DNA from: Acutalibacter sp. 1XD8-33
GTDB taxonomy: Bacteria > Bacillota > Clostridia > Oscillospirales > Acutalibacteraceae
Reading direction: 5' to 3'
Assembly: GCF_003612555.1 (NCBI RefSeq)
Contig: NZ_RAZF01000007.1
Coordinates: forward strand, 1-64,000
DNA: 64,000 nt
The notes below the pieces were generated by a model. The model made no database searches and was not told where the DNA came from. It saw only the letters and a list, made by a program, of their open reading frames with translations. Of the stretch, positions 9,283 to 16,690 are shown piece by piece. The number at the start of each line of letters is the position of its first letter. Position 1 is the first letter of the stretch. The translations under genes were made by a program, and so were the position numbers.

Positions 9283-9684
9283 ATGTCAACACAAATATAT
9301 CACGCCCCAACCCAGTGTCCAGTGTGCGGCAGCCGGATGCAGGTGACCGGATTAAAATGCGGCCGCTGCGGCACGGAGCTCACCGGCAGTTTTACGCCAT
9401 GCCGGTTCTGCGCCCTGGAAGAGAAGCATCTCCAGTTTGTAGAAGTGTTTCTTCGGTGCCGCGGCTCCATCAAGGAAGTGGAAAAGGCCCTGGGCGTCAG
9501 CTACCCTACCGTAAAAAATATGTTAGACGCGGCTTTGGCCGCCCTAGGCTTGGATGAGAAGCCCGAGTTTCGCCAGGTGAGAACTCAGGAGGAACGATCC
9601 GAAATTTTGTCCCGGCTTTCTCAAGGAGAGTTGGACGTGAACGCCGCCATTGAGGCGCTGAACCAATTGAAAGGTGGGAAATAA
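9283..9684 (+). CDS. DUF2089 zinc-ribbon/HTH regulator-like protein
   Basis: A 133-residue DUF2089 protein. Cys pairs at 12/15 and 26/29, with a further CRFC pair near 40, form a zinc ribbon. A helix-turn-helix follows (about 58-88, RCRGSIKEVEKALGVSYPTVKNML, shown here only to locate it), resembling sigma region 4-type DNA-binding helices. The C-terminus has a two-helix motif, EILSRLSQGELDVNAAIEAL, very like the start of the DUF4097 protein two genes on. The ATG at 9283 is preferred to an upstream in-frame ATG because GGAAAGGAAGAGAGGG precedes it. It probably senses or controls the operon; this is inferred from domains and context. Confidence 0.85.
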   Translation: MSTQIYHAPTQCPVCGSRMQVTGLKCGRCGTELTGSFTPCRFCALEEKHLQFVEVFLRCRGSIKEVEKALGVSYPTVKNMLDAALAALGLDEKPEFRQVRTQEERSEILSRLSQGELDVNAAIEALNQLKGGK

Positions 9685-9685
9685 C

Positions 9686-9838
9686 ATGTGCGAGAGAAAT
9701 CGGGCGATGCCCATTTTAGTCAAGTATATGGAGATGAATCGGGAAAATGCCCTGCGCCTGGCTGCGGAAGAGCGCTGGGAGAACATGATTGAGAAACGGA
9801 GCAGGAAAAATACCCATGGAAGGCGGGAAAGAAAATGA
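9686..9838 (+). CDS. 50-residue basic protein between DUF2089 and DUF4097 genes
   Basis: A short ORF that begins 1 bp after the DUF2089 stop and ends by a 4-bp ATGA overlap with the next gene, so all three are translationally linked. The product, MCERNRAMPILVKYMEMN onward, has one likely amphipathic helix (about 8-38) and a strongly basic tail ending RKNTHGRRERK. AAAGGTGGG lies a few bases before the ATG. I recognise no family. The tight spacing and good ribosome site argue that it is translated; it could be a small regulator or simply a coupling peptide. Confidence 0.65.
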   Translation: MCERNRAMPILVKYMEMNRENALRLAAEERWENMIEKRSRKNTHGRRERK

Positions 9839-11892
9839 ATGACAACAAGCGCTCGATTTTGGAACTGCTGCAGCAGGGAAAGATCTCCCAGGAGGAGGCC
9901 AACCGCCTGCTGGCGGCTTTGGAGGACGAGGAAGAGCCGGAGGCGGGCGATATAGCCGCCGAGGAGAGTCTGGATGGGCAGACAGCCGAAGATGACCAAA
10001 GGGAGCCAGTGGTTGTCGCCAATGACGGCGAGAATAGAGTGATGGTATTCTCAGATGGGGACGTCCAGATCACGGATGTAAACGGAGAAAGCGCGAACAG
10101 CGACCAGCCGCCGGTCTCCCTGACTCTGCACCCGGATCAGGAAGAAGTGCCGGTCATGCCGGTTCTGCCTACACTTCCAACGCCGCCTACGCCCCCAACC
10201 CCTCCCACGCCTCCTACCCCACCCACGCCGCCGCAGGCCGGCAGCGCCGAGGATCTGGATGAGTACAGAAAGACCCAGGAAAGCTATGCCAAAGAGCTGG
10301 ACGAATACCGCCGGGAGCTTCAGGAGAACCAGAACCAGTACGCCCAGGAGATGGAAGCCTATCGGCGGAAGCTGCGGGAGAGCCAGCGGGTGTATGAGCA
10401 GGAGCTTCGAGAGAAGCAGGAGCAGGCCCGGCGGCAGATCCCCGTAACCGTGGTGGAGGATGTCCCCAGGAAGAACACGAGCTTCTGGCCCCTCACCGAC
10501 GAGGAATTCAACCACATTTACAATGAGGCCTATAACGGGATCTATAACCCCGCCTATGACAGGCTCTACAACAAGTTCGGCCCCGGAACCGACGGCTTCC
10601 GGGAGGAGGTGAGGCGGATTGCGGACGAAGCCGAGAAAGCCGCCCAGGCCGCCGTGGAGAAGGCACGGGAGGAAAAGCGCCAGGGCATCCCGCCCCAGGA
10701 TATGGAGGACCGGGCCTGCGGCTGGCGGGAGAAGATCAACAGCCTGGGCGAGGAGATCAACCGGGCCATGGGGGGCATCGGCGAGGAGATCACCGAGGAC
10801 CTCAGCGACGCCATGGAGGAGATCTCCGACACCATCGGCGAGCTGAAGGACTCCCTCTGGGACTTTGTGGAGGCCTGGAGAGAGCGGAAAGACGATGAGG
10901 ACGATGACGAGGACGAGGATTTCCTGGACTTTGGGAACGACTTCCCCTTTGGAGACGATGACGGGGAGGAAAGCGAAGAGCCCCAGCCCCAGGCCGGATG
11001 TGCCCAGGGCTCCAGCGAATGGGAGAATGGCCAGTGGGTCCACCGCCTCACGGTGAAGATGAACGCCCTGGAAAAGCTGGACGTGAACTGGCTCTCCGGC
11101 TCTGTGGAGATTGTTCCCTGGGAGGGGGAGCTGGTGGAGGCCGCAGAGTACTGCGACAAGCCCCTGGAGCTCCACGAGATGATGGTCTTGGCCCTCAAGG
11201 ACGAGGAGGCCATGAGCATCCAGTTCACCCCCAAGATCAGCGGATGGAAGGGGATCAGCATGAGAAAGTCCAAGCGGCTGGTGGTGCGGATCCCCCGAAG
11301 CCTCAGCGAGAGCATCGAGAAGCTGCGGGTGGAGACCGTGTCTGGAGGCGTCACGATCCGGGAGCTGGCGGGGGAGAGCATGGACATCTCCTCTGTGTCG
11401 GGCCGGGTGGCGGTCTCTGACCTGCGGGCCGAAGTACTCAATATCCGCTCGGTGTCCGGCGGGGTGCTGACGGAGAACCTCTCCGCCCAGGTGCTGAAGC
11501 TGGGCACAGTCTCCGGCTCAGTGGAGACGGAGCGGGCTGCCGCCGAAAAGGCGGAGCTGTCCTCTGTGTCGGGGCGGGTCATGGCCCACGCCAACGCGGA
11601 GAAGTTCAAGGTGCACACCACCTCCGGCCGGGTGGAGCTGACGGTGGACCAGTGCCCGGAAAAGGCGGAGTTCAACTCGGTTTCTGGAGAGCTGCGGCTG
11701 AACCTTCCGGAAAACGAAGGCTTCACGGCGGAGTTCAACTCCATGTCCGGCGGCTTTACCACGGATTTCCCGGCGAAGATCGAGAAGGACGGGAAAAAGA
11801 AGCGGGGCCGGGCGGTCTATGGCGGCGGCGGCACGAAGATCAAGATGAACACCACCTCCGGCGGCATGAAGCTCATGCGCAGAGAAAGCTAG
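9835..11892 (+). CDS. DUF4097 beta-helix protein with N-terminal bihelical motif
   Basis: A 685-residue LiaX/YvlB-like protein. Residues 5-30 are the two-helix motif seen at the start of this family (SILELLQQGKISQEEANRLL). An acidic stretch follows, then a (TPP)n hinge at 112-133, a long Glu/Gln/Arg-rich coiled coil (about 140-205), more charged helices with a run of Asp/Glu near 355-375, and a DUF4097 beta-solenoid from about 400 to the end with repeated SVSGxV turns. No signal peptide or membrane span is seen. In related Firmicutes DUF4097 proteins act in envelope-stress and antimicrobial-peptide sensing. The start overlaps the 50-residue ORF. Confidence 0.85.
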   Translation: MNDNKRSILELLQQGKISQEEANRLLAALEDEEEPEAGDIAAEESLDGQTAEDDQREPVVVANDGENRVMVFSDGDVQITDVNGESANSDQPPVSLTLHPDQEEVPVMPVLPTLPTPPTPPTPPTPPTPPTPPQAGSAEDLDEYRKTQESYAKELDEYRRELQENQNQYAQEMEAYRRKLRESQRVYEQELREKQEQARRQIPVTVVEDVPRKNTSFWPLTDEEFNHIYNEAYNGIYNPAYDRLYNKFGPGTDGFREEVRRIADEAEKAAQAAVEKAREEKRQGIPPQDMEDRACGWREKINSLGEEINRAMGGIGEEITEDLSDAMEEISDTIGELKDSLWDFVEAWRERKDDEDDDEDEDFLDFGNDFPFGDDDGEESEEPQPQAGCAQGSSEWENGQWVHRLTVKMNALEKLDVNWLSGSVEIVPWEGELVEAAEYCDKPLELHEMMVLALKDEEAMSIQFTPKISGWKGISMRKSKRLVVRIPRSLSESIEKLRVETVSGGVTIRELAGESMDISSVSGRVAVSDLRAEVLNIRSVSGGVLTENLSAQVLKLGTVSGSVETERAAAEKAELSSVSGRVMAHANAEKFKVHTTSGRVELTVDQCPEKAEFNSVSGELRLNLPENEGFTAEFNSMSGGFTTDFPAKIEKDGKKKRGRAVYGGGGTKIKMNTTSGGMKLMRRES

Positions 11893-11931
11893 GCCCGGTC
11901 CGACCGTGCACAGACAGGTAAAGACGATTTT

Positions 11932-12118
11932 TATAGTAAATTAACTTAAGAACCGACAAAGCTGGTTTTTAAGTTCGGCGGCTCAGGAAGTGTTCCCTCC
12001 CCGCCTAGTTCAAAAGATTTTTTTGGACTTGATGAACTATAACTGGGTGACTCAGGAGGGAGCTCCTTTCCATCTGGCGCAAAAGGGATAGAGTACTTTT
12101 TAAACTGCGTTAACGATA
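11932..12118. repeat. MITE-like element, copy B (apparently two joined copies)
   Basis: A first unit, 11932-12041, begins TATAGTAAATTAACTTAAG, contains CCCCGCCTAGTTCAAAAGA and ends GATGAACTATA. A second, shortened unit runs to 12118 and ends AAACTGCGTTAACGATA. Apart from the hairpins at 12123-12204 there is nothing gene-like in the gap between the DUF4097 gene and csp. Confidence 0.6.
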
Positions 12119-12122
12119 CAGC

Positions 12123-12158
12123 AGAAGGACGGGCGGGATTTTTCCCGTCCGTCCTTCT
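12123..12158. terminator. Bidirectional terminator-like hairpin
   Basis: AGAAGGACGGGCGGG pairs with CCCGTCCGTCCTTCT (one mismatch) around an ATTTTT loop. It sits between convergent genes and could end the DUF4097 operon, though the U-run after it on the plus strand is weak. Confidence 0.5.
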
Positions 12159-12160
12159 TG

Positions 12161-12204
12161 AAAAAACAAAAAAAGACCGGATCCCGCCACAGGCGAAACC
12201 CGGT
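12161..12204 (-). terminator. Terminator of the cold-shock gene
   Basis: On the minus strand an ACCGG..GCC / GGC..CCGGT stem is followed by TTTTTTTGTTTTTT, only 15 bp after the csp stop. Confidence 0.8.
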
Positions 12205-12219
12205 ACTTTTTTCTGGAAT

Positions 12220-12429
12220 TTACAGCTTAACCACGTTTACAGCACGCAGCTTTTCGCTGTTCTTGGGGTCGGGCTCAGTCTCGAAAGTGACCTTCTGGCC
12301 CTCTTCCAGAGTCTTGAAGCCATCGGCCTGGATAGCGGAGAAATGCACAAAAACGTCCTCGCCGCCCTCGTCGTTGGAAATGAATCCATAGCCCTTTTCT
12401 GCGTTGAACCACTTGACTGTACCGTTCAT
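12220..12429 (-). CDS. csp: Cold-shock protein (CspA family)
   Basis: A 69-residue single cold-shock domain. The nucleic-acid-binding motifs are intact: RNP1 KGYGFIS near residue 13 and RNP2 DVFVHFSAI near 24. It binds single-stranded RNA/DNA and typically melts mRNA structure. The ATG at 12429 is chosen over a longer frame because the family starts MNGTVKWFN and GGAGGTG lies just upstream. It is expressed from its own promoter with a leader of about 170 nt and ends in its own terminator. Confidence 0.97.
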   Translation of the reverse strand: MNGTVKWFNAEKGYGFISNDEGGEDVFVHFSAIQADGFKTLEEGQKVTFETEPDPKNSEKLRAVNVVKL

Positions 12430-12608
12430 GTTCGGCACCTCCATAGAAATGTTTCGTATCTGGGTAGCCAGCCGGTTGCCCGGCCCAGGTGCTCTGGAAA
12501 TCAGAACTCCCCTGACTAAAGAAGGACTCACAGCTTGTGTAAATCATCAGACGCTCAATGACTTACAGAAACTGTGAGTGCATTTTCGTGCTATCAGAAT
12601 ACACGTTA

Positions 12609-12637
12609 AGTATACCATTCCCGGTGGGGTTTGTCAA
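12609..12637 (-). promoter_or_regulatory. Strong promoter of csp with a long leader
   Basis: On the minus strand TTGACA, a 17-bp spacer and TATACT give a near-consensus promoter. Transcription should begin near 12602, leaving about 170 nt before the ATG, as in cold-shock mRNAs whose leaders refold with temperature. Confidence 0.85.
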
Positions 12638-12656
12638 GCGGTTTTAGCAGATTTTC

Positions 12657-13283
12657 TCAGAGGTTGCCCGTTTCCCGAGAAAAAGGGGTTTTGGCAAAGA
12701 CCTCCATCACTGGCTGGCGGGCCCAAAGCCCGGGGGTGATGCGTACCGAATAGCCAAAGCCTGGATCACAGAGCCAGTCCTGGGGCTGGGCCTGGGGCAG
12801 CCCGAATGCCGCCAGCAGAGAGGTCAGAACGCCCGCCGGGACTGCCAGCACGGTTTCGGTCAGCCCCCGGGAGATAAGATTCTGCACCAAAAGCTGAAAC
12901 CCGCCGCAAATCCGGTTAAAAAACACCTGCCCGCTCTCCCCGTTGGGAGGAGAGGCCTGTCCGGCCAGCCACTGGGCAAAACGGGGATCCCCCTGGAGTT
13001 CGGCGGCAGTCTTGTTCTCCCAGTCTCCGAAATCACATTCCGCCAGTTCTAGAATGACCTCCGGCTCGGCTTGTGGGTAGAGGATCTTCAGGGTATCTAC
13101 ACAGGCCACAGAAGGGCTGGCGCAAAAGAACCGGGCCTCTGGATAGGCAAAATCTCTTTTAAGCCCAGCCAGCTGGGAGACGGAGCTCATGGCCAGAGGC
13201 GACTGTCCCTGGCCTATGTAACGGCCTTCCAGAGTCCCCTGGCTGGGCATAGAGCGCAGCATATGGATGGTGTAGGATTTCAT
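12657..13283 (-). CDS. Degenerate histidine-phosphatase-family protein
   Basis: A 208-residue protein aligned by eye with the phosphoglycerate-mutase/histidine-phosphatase family: TLEGRYIGQGQSPLA corresponds to the GRxQGxxDxPL segment, and LAECDFGDWENKT to the LxExxFGxWEG segment. The catalytic RHG motif is replaced by RSM near residue 10, and the C-terminal SHGG motif by VPAGVL, so both catalytic histidines appear to be missing. It is therefore probably a pseudo-enzyme that binds a ligand or partner. The ATG at 13283 has AGGAGG upstream. It lies 33 bp after the NimA-like gene and is probably co-transcribed. Confidence 0.75.
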   Translation of the reverse strand: MKSYTIHMLRSMPSQGTLEGRYIGQGQSPLAMSSVSQLAGLKRDFAYPEARFFCASPSVACVDTLKILYPQAEPEVILELAECDFGDWENKTAAELQGDPRFAQWLAGQASPPNGESGQVFFNRICGGFQLLVQNLISRGLTETVLAVPAGVLTSLLAAFGLPQAQPQDWLCDPGFGYSVRITPGLWARQPVMEVFAKTPFSRETGNL

Positions 13284-13316
13284 AGCGCCCTCCTGAGAAA
13301 GTATTTTGGACAAAAA

Positions 13317-13835
13317 TTATAATACCGGGGTTTCCCCGCTTTTGCAAGGGGAAGAAAGCAGTTCTTTGCCCATCTTTCCCGTCATATGCTCAATGGAAAG
13401 TGCAAATACGGATGTTGCGGCCCAGGATTGGAGGATCTCTTGTTCCCGATTGGACTCGGAGTCTCCGGGGTAATATTTCAGCATCAGTTTTTCCATAACA
13501 GTTCGGGCCTCGTCTCCCTGAAGCACCCGGATCTGCCCGAAAACGATTACGCTTAGATAGGCGGTGGTGTATTTTTCTGGGATCACCCGGTCTTGCCCTA
13601 CCACGCAGAAAGAGGCTTTGGAGCATCTCTTGACGGCGTCCATCTTGTGGCCGGATTTGGCCCCGTGGAAGTAGAGGGCATGGTCGTGGTACACATAGCT
13701 GATGGGCAGGGCATAGGGATACCCCTCGTCTCCCAGCAAAGCCAGCACGCCAGAAGTCCCCTGTTCTAAGAGTGCCACACAGCGGGCCTCAGACATCTGT
13801 TGATTTTTTCTTCTCATTTCCCGAAATAGTCCCAT
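13317..13835 (-). CDS. NimA-like pyridoxamine 5'-phosphate oxidase-family flavoprotein
   Basis: A 172-residue split-barrel FMN-binding protein. MRRKNQQ near the start, GYPYALPISYVYHDHALYFH at about 40-60 and the GHKMDAVKR loop are typical of the PNPOx-like group that includes nitroimidazole-resistance NimA proteins and many uncharacterised clostridial flavoproteins. It probably reduces or binds a small substrate using FMN; the substrate is not predictable. The ATG follows AAAGGGGG. It heads a two-gene unit with the degenerate phosphatase. Confidence 0.85.
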   Translation of the reverse strand: MGLFREMRRKNQQMSEARCVALLEQGTSGVLALLGDEGYPYALPISYVYHDHALYFHGAKSGHKMDAVKRCSKASFCVVGQDRVIPEKYTTAYLSVIVFGQIRVLQGDEARTVMEKLMLKYYPGDSESNREQEILQSWAATSVFALSIEHMTGKMGKELLSSPCKSGETPVL

Positions 13836-13984
13836 TGCAGATCCCCCTTTCCATTTTGATTATTTTATCATATCAGACCGGTTTTCGCAAGGCCTGGGAA
13901 AGATCCTGCCCAAAGCGCCTCTCTTTTCCTACGGGAGAGCGCCGGACTTCTCCAAGCTATTAGAGAATAATTTACAGGTCCAGC

Positions 13985-14013
13985 TTGAAAACATCCGAGG
14001 AAACCGCTATAAT
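13985..14013 (+). promoter_or_regulatory. Promoter of the ydcF-like gene
   Basis: TTGAAA, 17 bp and a perfect TATAAT. The start codon is about 210 nt downstream. The leader contains a ten-C run at 14147-14156. The rest of 13836-14231 holds no convincing gene. Confidence 0.75.
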
Positions 14014-14231
14014 ATTACGAAAAGGAAATTATCGGGAGCTGATTCCCATTGGAGCCAAAGGTTCTCAGGGCATTGTGTGGTCTGGATATGAAAAACCTGG
14101 CTCTGCTGAATTTCGGTTTCCGTTGGGATGTAGTTCCATAACCTTGCCCCCCCCCCGCTTTACCGCCATGAAAAAGGGGGATGGCCGCCGGCAGAGATAG
14201 CCAGAAATTTTTAGGAATCTGAGGTATTTCC

Positions 14232-15269
14232 ATGCTGCAAGTGAGCTTTTTCGCCTTTCTAACGTTTTTCTGTGTATTTGTGGGAGTGATGCTCCATGAG
14301 CCCCGGGGCCTCTGGAGCGGCGTCACTTTCTTCCTTATGATGCTCAGCCTGGGTGGATTCCTGCTGACGGCCGCCGCCGTTTACTGGGACTGGCTGTCCG
14401 CCCACACCATCGCCGTCTGGGCGCTGCTAATTCTTGCCGGATTTGCAGCTCTCTTCGTGCTGGCCTTTCCGCTTCTCCTTTTGATCCTGTTCCTGATACA
14501 AGGGATTCGAGTGGTCCGCCATGAGGGCCTGAGTCCCGCCAACCTGCTCTCTCTGCTGTTTGCGGGGCTCTGGTTCGGGTTTCTGTTCATCTGGCCGGCA
14601 GTGGGTGTGTGGGCAAAGGATTCCCTGGGTTCGGCCCTCTATCTCATAGTCAGCCTTTCCGCCGTGTATCTGCTCTCCCTCATGGCTATGTACGCCCTTT
14701 CGACCATCCTGAATCTGGTCCACCTGCGGAAAAGCCGGAATCTGGATTATATTGTAGTTCTTGGGTCGGGATTGAACGGGGATCGGGTGACGCCTCTGCT
14801 GGCGGGGCGCATCCAGCGGGGGATCCAGTTACTGGAGAAAAATCCCCAGGCCAAGATGATTCTCTCCGGAGGACAGGGCCCGGGCGAGGACCTGCCGGAA
14901 AGCGACGCCATGGGGGCCTATGTCGTGGAAAAAGGCGTAGACCCAGGCCGGATCCTCCTAGAACGGCGATCCACGTCTACAGAAGAAAACCTGCTGTTTT
15001 CCCGAGAAATGATGGAGCCGGGGCCGAAGGGGAAGGCCCCCCGGGTGGCTCTGGTCACCACAGCCTATCATGTGTTCCGGGCGTTGATTTTGGCCAGAAA
15101 GCAGGGGATGAAATGTGTAGGCTTCGGGGCCAAGACCAAGTGGTATTTTACCCTGAATGCTGTACTGCGAGAATTTGCCGGGTATCTGAAGCTTACCAGA
15201 AAGCGGCATCTCCGGGTGCTGTGCTCTATGGGAGGCCTGGTGCTGCTCCTATACCTGATTGCCGCATAG
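14232..15269 (+). CDS. YdcF/SanA-like (DUF218) membrane protein
   Basis: A 345-residue protein with five or six hydrophobic membrane segments in residues 1-160, then a DUF218 domain (about 170-330). Visible landmarks are DYIVVLGSGLNGD, the strand-loop AKMILSGGQGPGEDLPES, RILLERRSTSTEENL and VALVTTAYHVFRA. A final hydrophobic segment ends the chain. The family is linked with envelope permeability and wall precursor handling, but its chemistry is unknown. It stands alone, with composite repeats after it. Confidence 0.85.
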   Translation: MLQVSFFAFLTFFCVFVGVMLHEPRGLWSGVTFFLMMLSLGGFLLTAAAVYWDWLSAHTIAVWALLILAGFAALFVLAFPLLLLILFLIQGIRVVRHEGLSPANLLSLLFAGLWFGFLFIWPAVGVWAKDSLGSALYLIVSLSAVYLLSLMAMYALSTILNLVHLRKSRNLDYIVVLGSGLNGDRVTPLLAGRIQRGIQLLEKNPQAKMILSGGQGPGEDLPESDAMGAYVVEKGVDPGRILLERRSTSTEENLLFSREMMEPGPKGKAPRVALVTTAYHVFRALILARKQGMKCVGFGAKTKWYFTLNAVLREFAGYLKLTRKRHLRVLCSMGGLVLLLYLIAA

Positions 15270-15289
15270 TTTTTGAGAGTGATACGGTG

Positions 15290-15585
15290 TGGCCTTCGTA
15301 CGCACAGGTCGCGTACTACGGCAAGGTCGTGGGGCTCCGCGAGTCTCGGCTGCTGCCTCGGTCGGTTCGCAGCTTGTCTGCAATACTTGGCTTTGCCAAG
15401 TATCCGGCAGAACGCTCACCCCCACACCCGCGCCAGCTTAAGGCCAGCTGGAGCGGCCAATGCCCACCAGGGTAAAAGTTTCGTCCACCTTTTCAAAGGT
15501 GGCGGGGTTTTCAGGGGTGGAACCCCTGAACCGCCGGAGGCCATCAACACTCTCAAAGAGTATGCTTTTTGAGAGAAACCGGTTT
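15290..15585. repeat. Composite intergenic repeat
   Basis: No gene. Modules: GTCGTGGGGCTCCGCGAGTC, CGGTCGGTTCGCAGC, 'acttggctttgccaagt' hairpin, 'ccagcttaaggccagctgg', and a ggtaaaagtttcgtcc..ccaccttttcaaaggtgg..ggttttcaggggtggaacccctg block. The last block reappears inverted at 26,040-26,140, including 'gccatcaacactctcaaa'. Confidence 0.75.
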
Positions 15586-15612
15586 TGGACATTTGCCTTT
15601 CAGAGAGCTTCC

Positions 15613-15664
15613 GTAACGCAGTTGAAAAGAGGGGAAAAATTCTTTTGAACTGCCTTAACTATAA
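15613..15664. repeat. MITE-like element, copy C (short imperfect palindrome)
   Basis: GTAACGCAGTTGAAAAGAG and an inverted CTTTTGAACTGCCTTAACTAT flank only a few bases. It is a decayed version of the perfect palindrome at 41317-41372. Confidence 0.65.
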
Positions 15665-15704
15665 ACACCAGTTTCCAAGTGCGTTTCCTATAAAAAGCCT
15701 CTGG

Positions 15705-15774
15705 GCAGAAGAAGAAAAATAGCCGAAAGCCATGGGGAAGCCGCAAAGCTACGGCATTCTTATGGCTTTCGGCT
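15705..15774 (-). terminator. Terminator of the CD3324-family gene
   Basis: AGCCGAAAGCCAT and ATGGCTTTCGGCT form a 13-bp stem, with an inner GCCG/CGGC pairing. On the minus strand ATTTTTCTTCTTC follows. Confidence 0.75.
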
Positions 15775-15861
15775 GCAAAAGGGCAGCAGATTCAACGGCA
15801 GACGGTGCGAAAGCACCTCTCAGGTTGCGTTTGCAGGCAGTGAATACAGGTGTTTCAACCT

Positions 15862-16146
15862 TTATTGACCGGAACCTCTCCGGCGTTCCTCCAGCAGGAT
15901 GCGCCGGATGGTTTTCTCTGTCAGATAATAGGCCTCTGCCAGCTGGGCGGCGGATTCCCCTCCCTGGGCCCGCTGGAATATTTCCCGGTTTCGATGGACG
16001 ATTTCGGCCTTGCTGTTGGTGCGCTGGCCCCAGGCCAACCGGTTCTCCGCTTTGCGTGGAATGTACAGATAGGCCCCGTCCACATATTGCTGCAATTCTC
16101 TGAGCAGTTCCGCAGGTAAAATCTCCTGCGCCCGAACATAGCGCAT
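15862..16146 (-). CDS. CD3324-family helix-turn-helix protein
   Basis: A 94-residue protein of the small clostridial CD3324 family (start MRYVRAQEILPAELLRELQQ, then YVDGAYLYIPRK). The C-terminal third, SAAQLAEAYYLTEKTIRRIL, is a clear helix-turn-helix, so DNA binding is likely; targets are unknown. The ATG at 16146 follows AGGAGGAGC. It is transcribed away from rpmB from a back-to-back promoter and ends at a strong hairpin terminator. Confidence 0.8.
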   Translation of the reverse strand: MRYVRAQEILPAELLRELQQYVDGAYLYIPRKAENRLAWGQRTNSKAEIVHRNREIFQRAQGGESAAQLAEAYYLTEKTIRRILLEERRRGSGQ

Positions 16147-16274
16147 AGTGCTCCTCCTAAAAAGTTTTCAGGATGAGCAAAGGCTATCGCGCCTTATTTT
16201 TTCGCCATAGCCCTTGCTATGGCCGAATTACGTATCGGGTCAAAACGGCGATCCCCCTTTTCCCTGTTTTTTCT

Positions 16275-16303
16275 ATTATACTTTTTCTTTGCGTCCTTGG
16301 CAA
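16275..16303 (-). promoter_or_regulatory. Promoter of the CD3324-family gene
   Basis: On the minus strand TTGCCA, 17 bp and TATAAT. The leader of about 120 nt contains a GCCATAGC-AAG-GGCTATGGC hairpin. Confidence 0.8.
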
Positions 16304-16375
16304 GCGCGGGTTCTCTTCTGTATGGAGATGGGTCCCGCCAGCCCGCCCGGATTTGGCCCAGAAGTGTCTCCGGGC

Positions 16376-16405
16376 TTGCATCCCGTCAGGGTCAGGACTT
16401 ATACT
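16376..16405 (+). promoter_or_regulatory. Promoter of rpmB
   Basis: TTGCAT, an 18-bp spacer and TATACT, about 49 bp before the TTG start. Confidence 0.65.
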
Positions 16406-16453
16406 GACAGAGGCGGGTCAGCCCGCTGAAACTGCCAGAGAGGAGGGGCTTCC

Positions 16454-16651
16454 TTGCGCTGCGAGATCTGCGGCAAGACCACCGTGTTCGGCAACAAAGT
16501 GGCCCATAACCGAATGTACATTGCGGGCCGGACACCCAAGAAGATCAAGCCAAACCTGCACGCCATGACCCTGCAGACGCCGTCGGGGCCCAAAAGGCTC
16601 ACCGTCTGCACCCGGTGTATGCGCACCCTGCGCAAACACGGGCAGGCCTGA
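16454..16651 (+). CDS. rpmB: 50S ribosomal protein L28 (Cys-type), TTG start
   Basis: A 65-residue L28. The family signature is plain: CEICGKTTVFGNKVAHN at the start, RTPKKIKPNLHAM in the middle and CTRCMRTLRKHG at the end. The two CxxC pairs make it the zinc-binding form. Translation most likely starts at TTG (16454), directly after GAGAGGAGGGG. It sits alone between its own promoter and terminator, as rpmB often does in Clostridia. Confidence 0.97.
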   Translation: MRCEICGKTTVFGNKVAHNRMYIAGRTPKKIKPNLHAMTLQTPSGPKRLTVCTRCMRTLRKHGQA

Positions 16652-16656
16652 ACAGA

Positions 16657-16688
16657 GAAAAAGCCGGGGCAGACCGCCCTGGCTTTTC
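16657..16688 (+). terminator. Terminator of rpmB
   Basis: GCCGGGGC-AGACC-GCCCTGGC hairpin flanked by AAAA and TTTT, starting 6 bp after the stop. Confidence 0.8.
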
Positions 16689-16690
16689 TA

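Noticed and set aside
13985-14200. A 71-codon frame upstream of the ydcF-like gene
   Set aside because: It begins at the -35 element of a good promoter, has no ribosome site and contains a C10 tract. It is better explained as leader.
15732-16119. Plus-strand ORFs opposite the CD3324-family gene
   Set aside because: They cover that gene's terminator and coding region and resemble no protein family.
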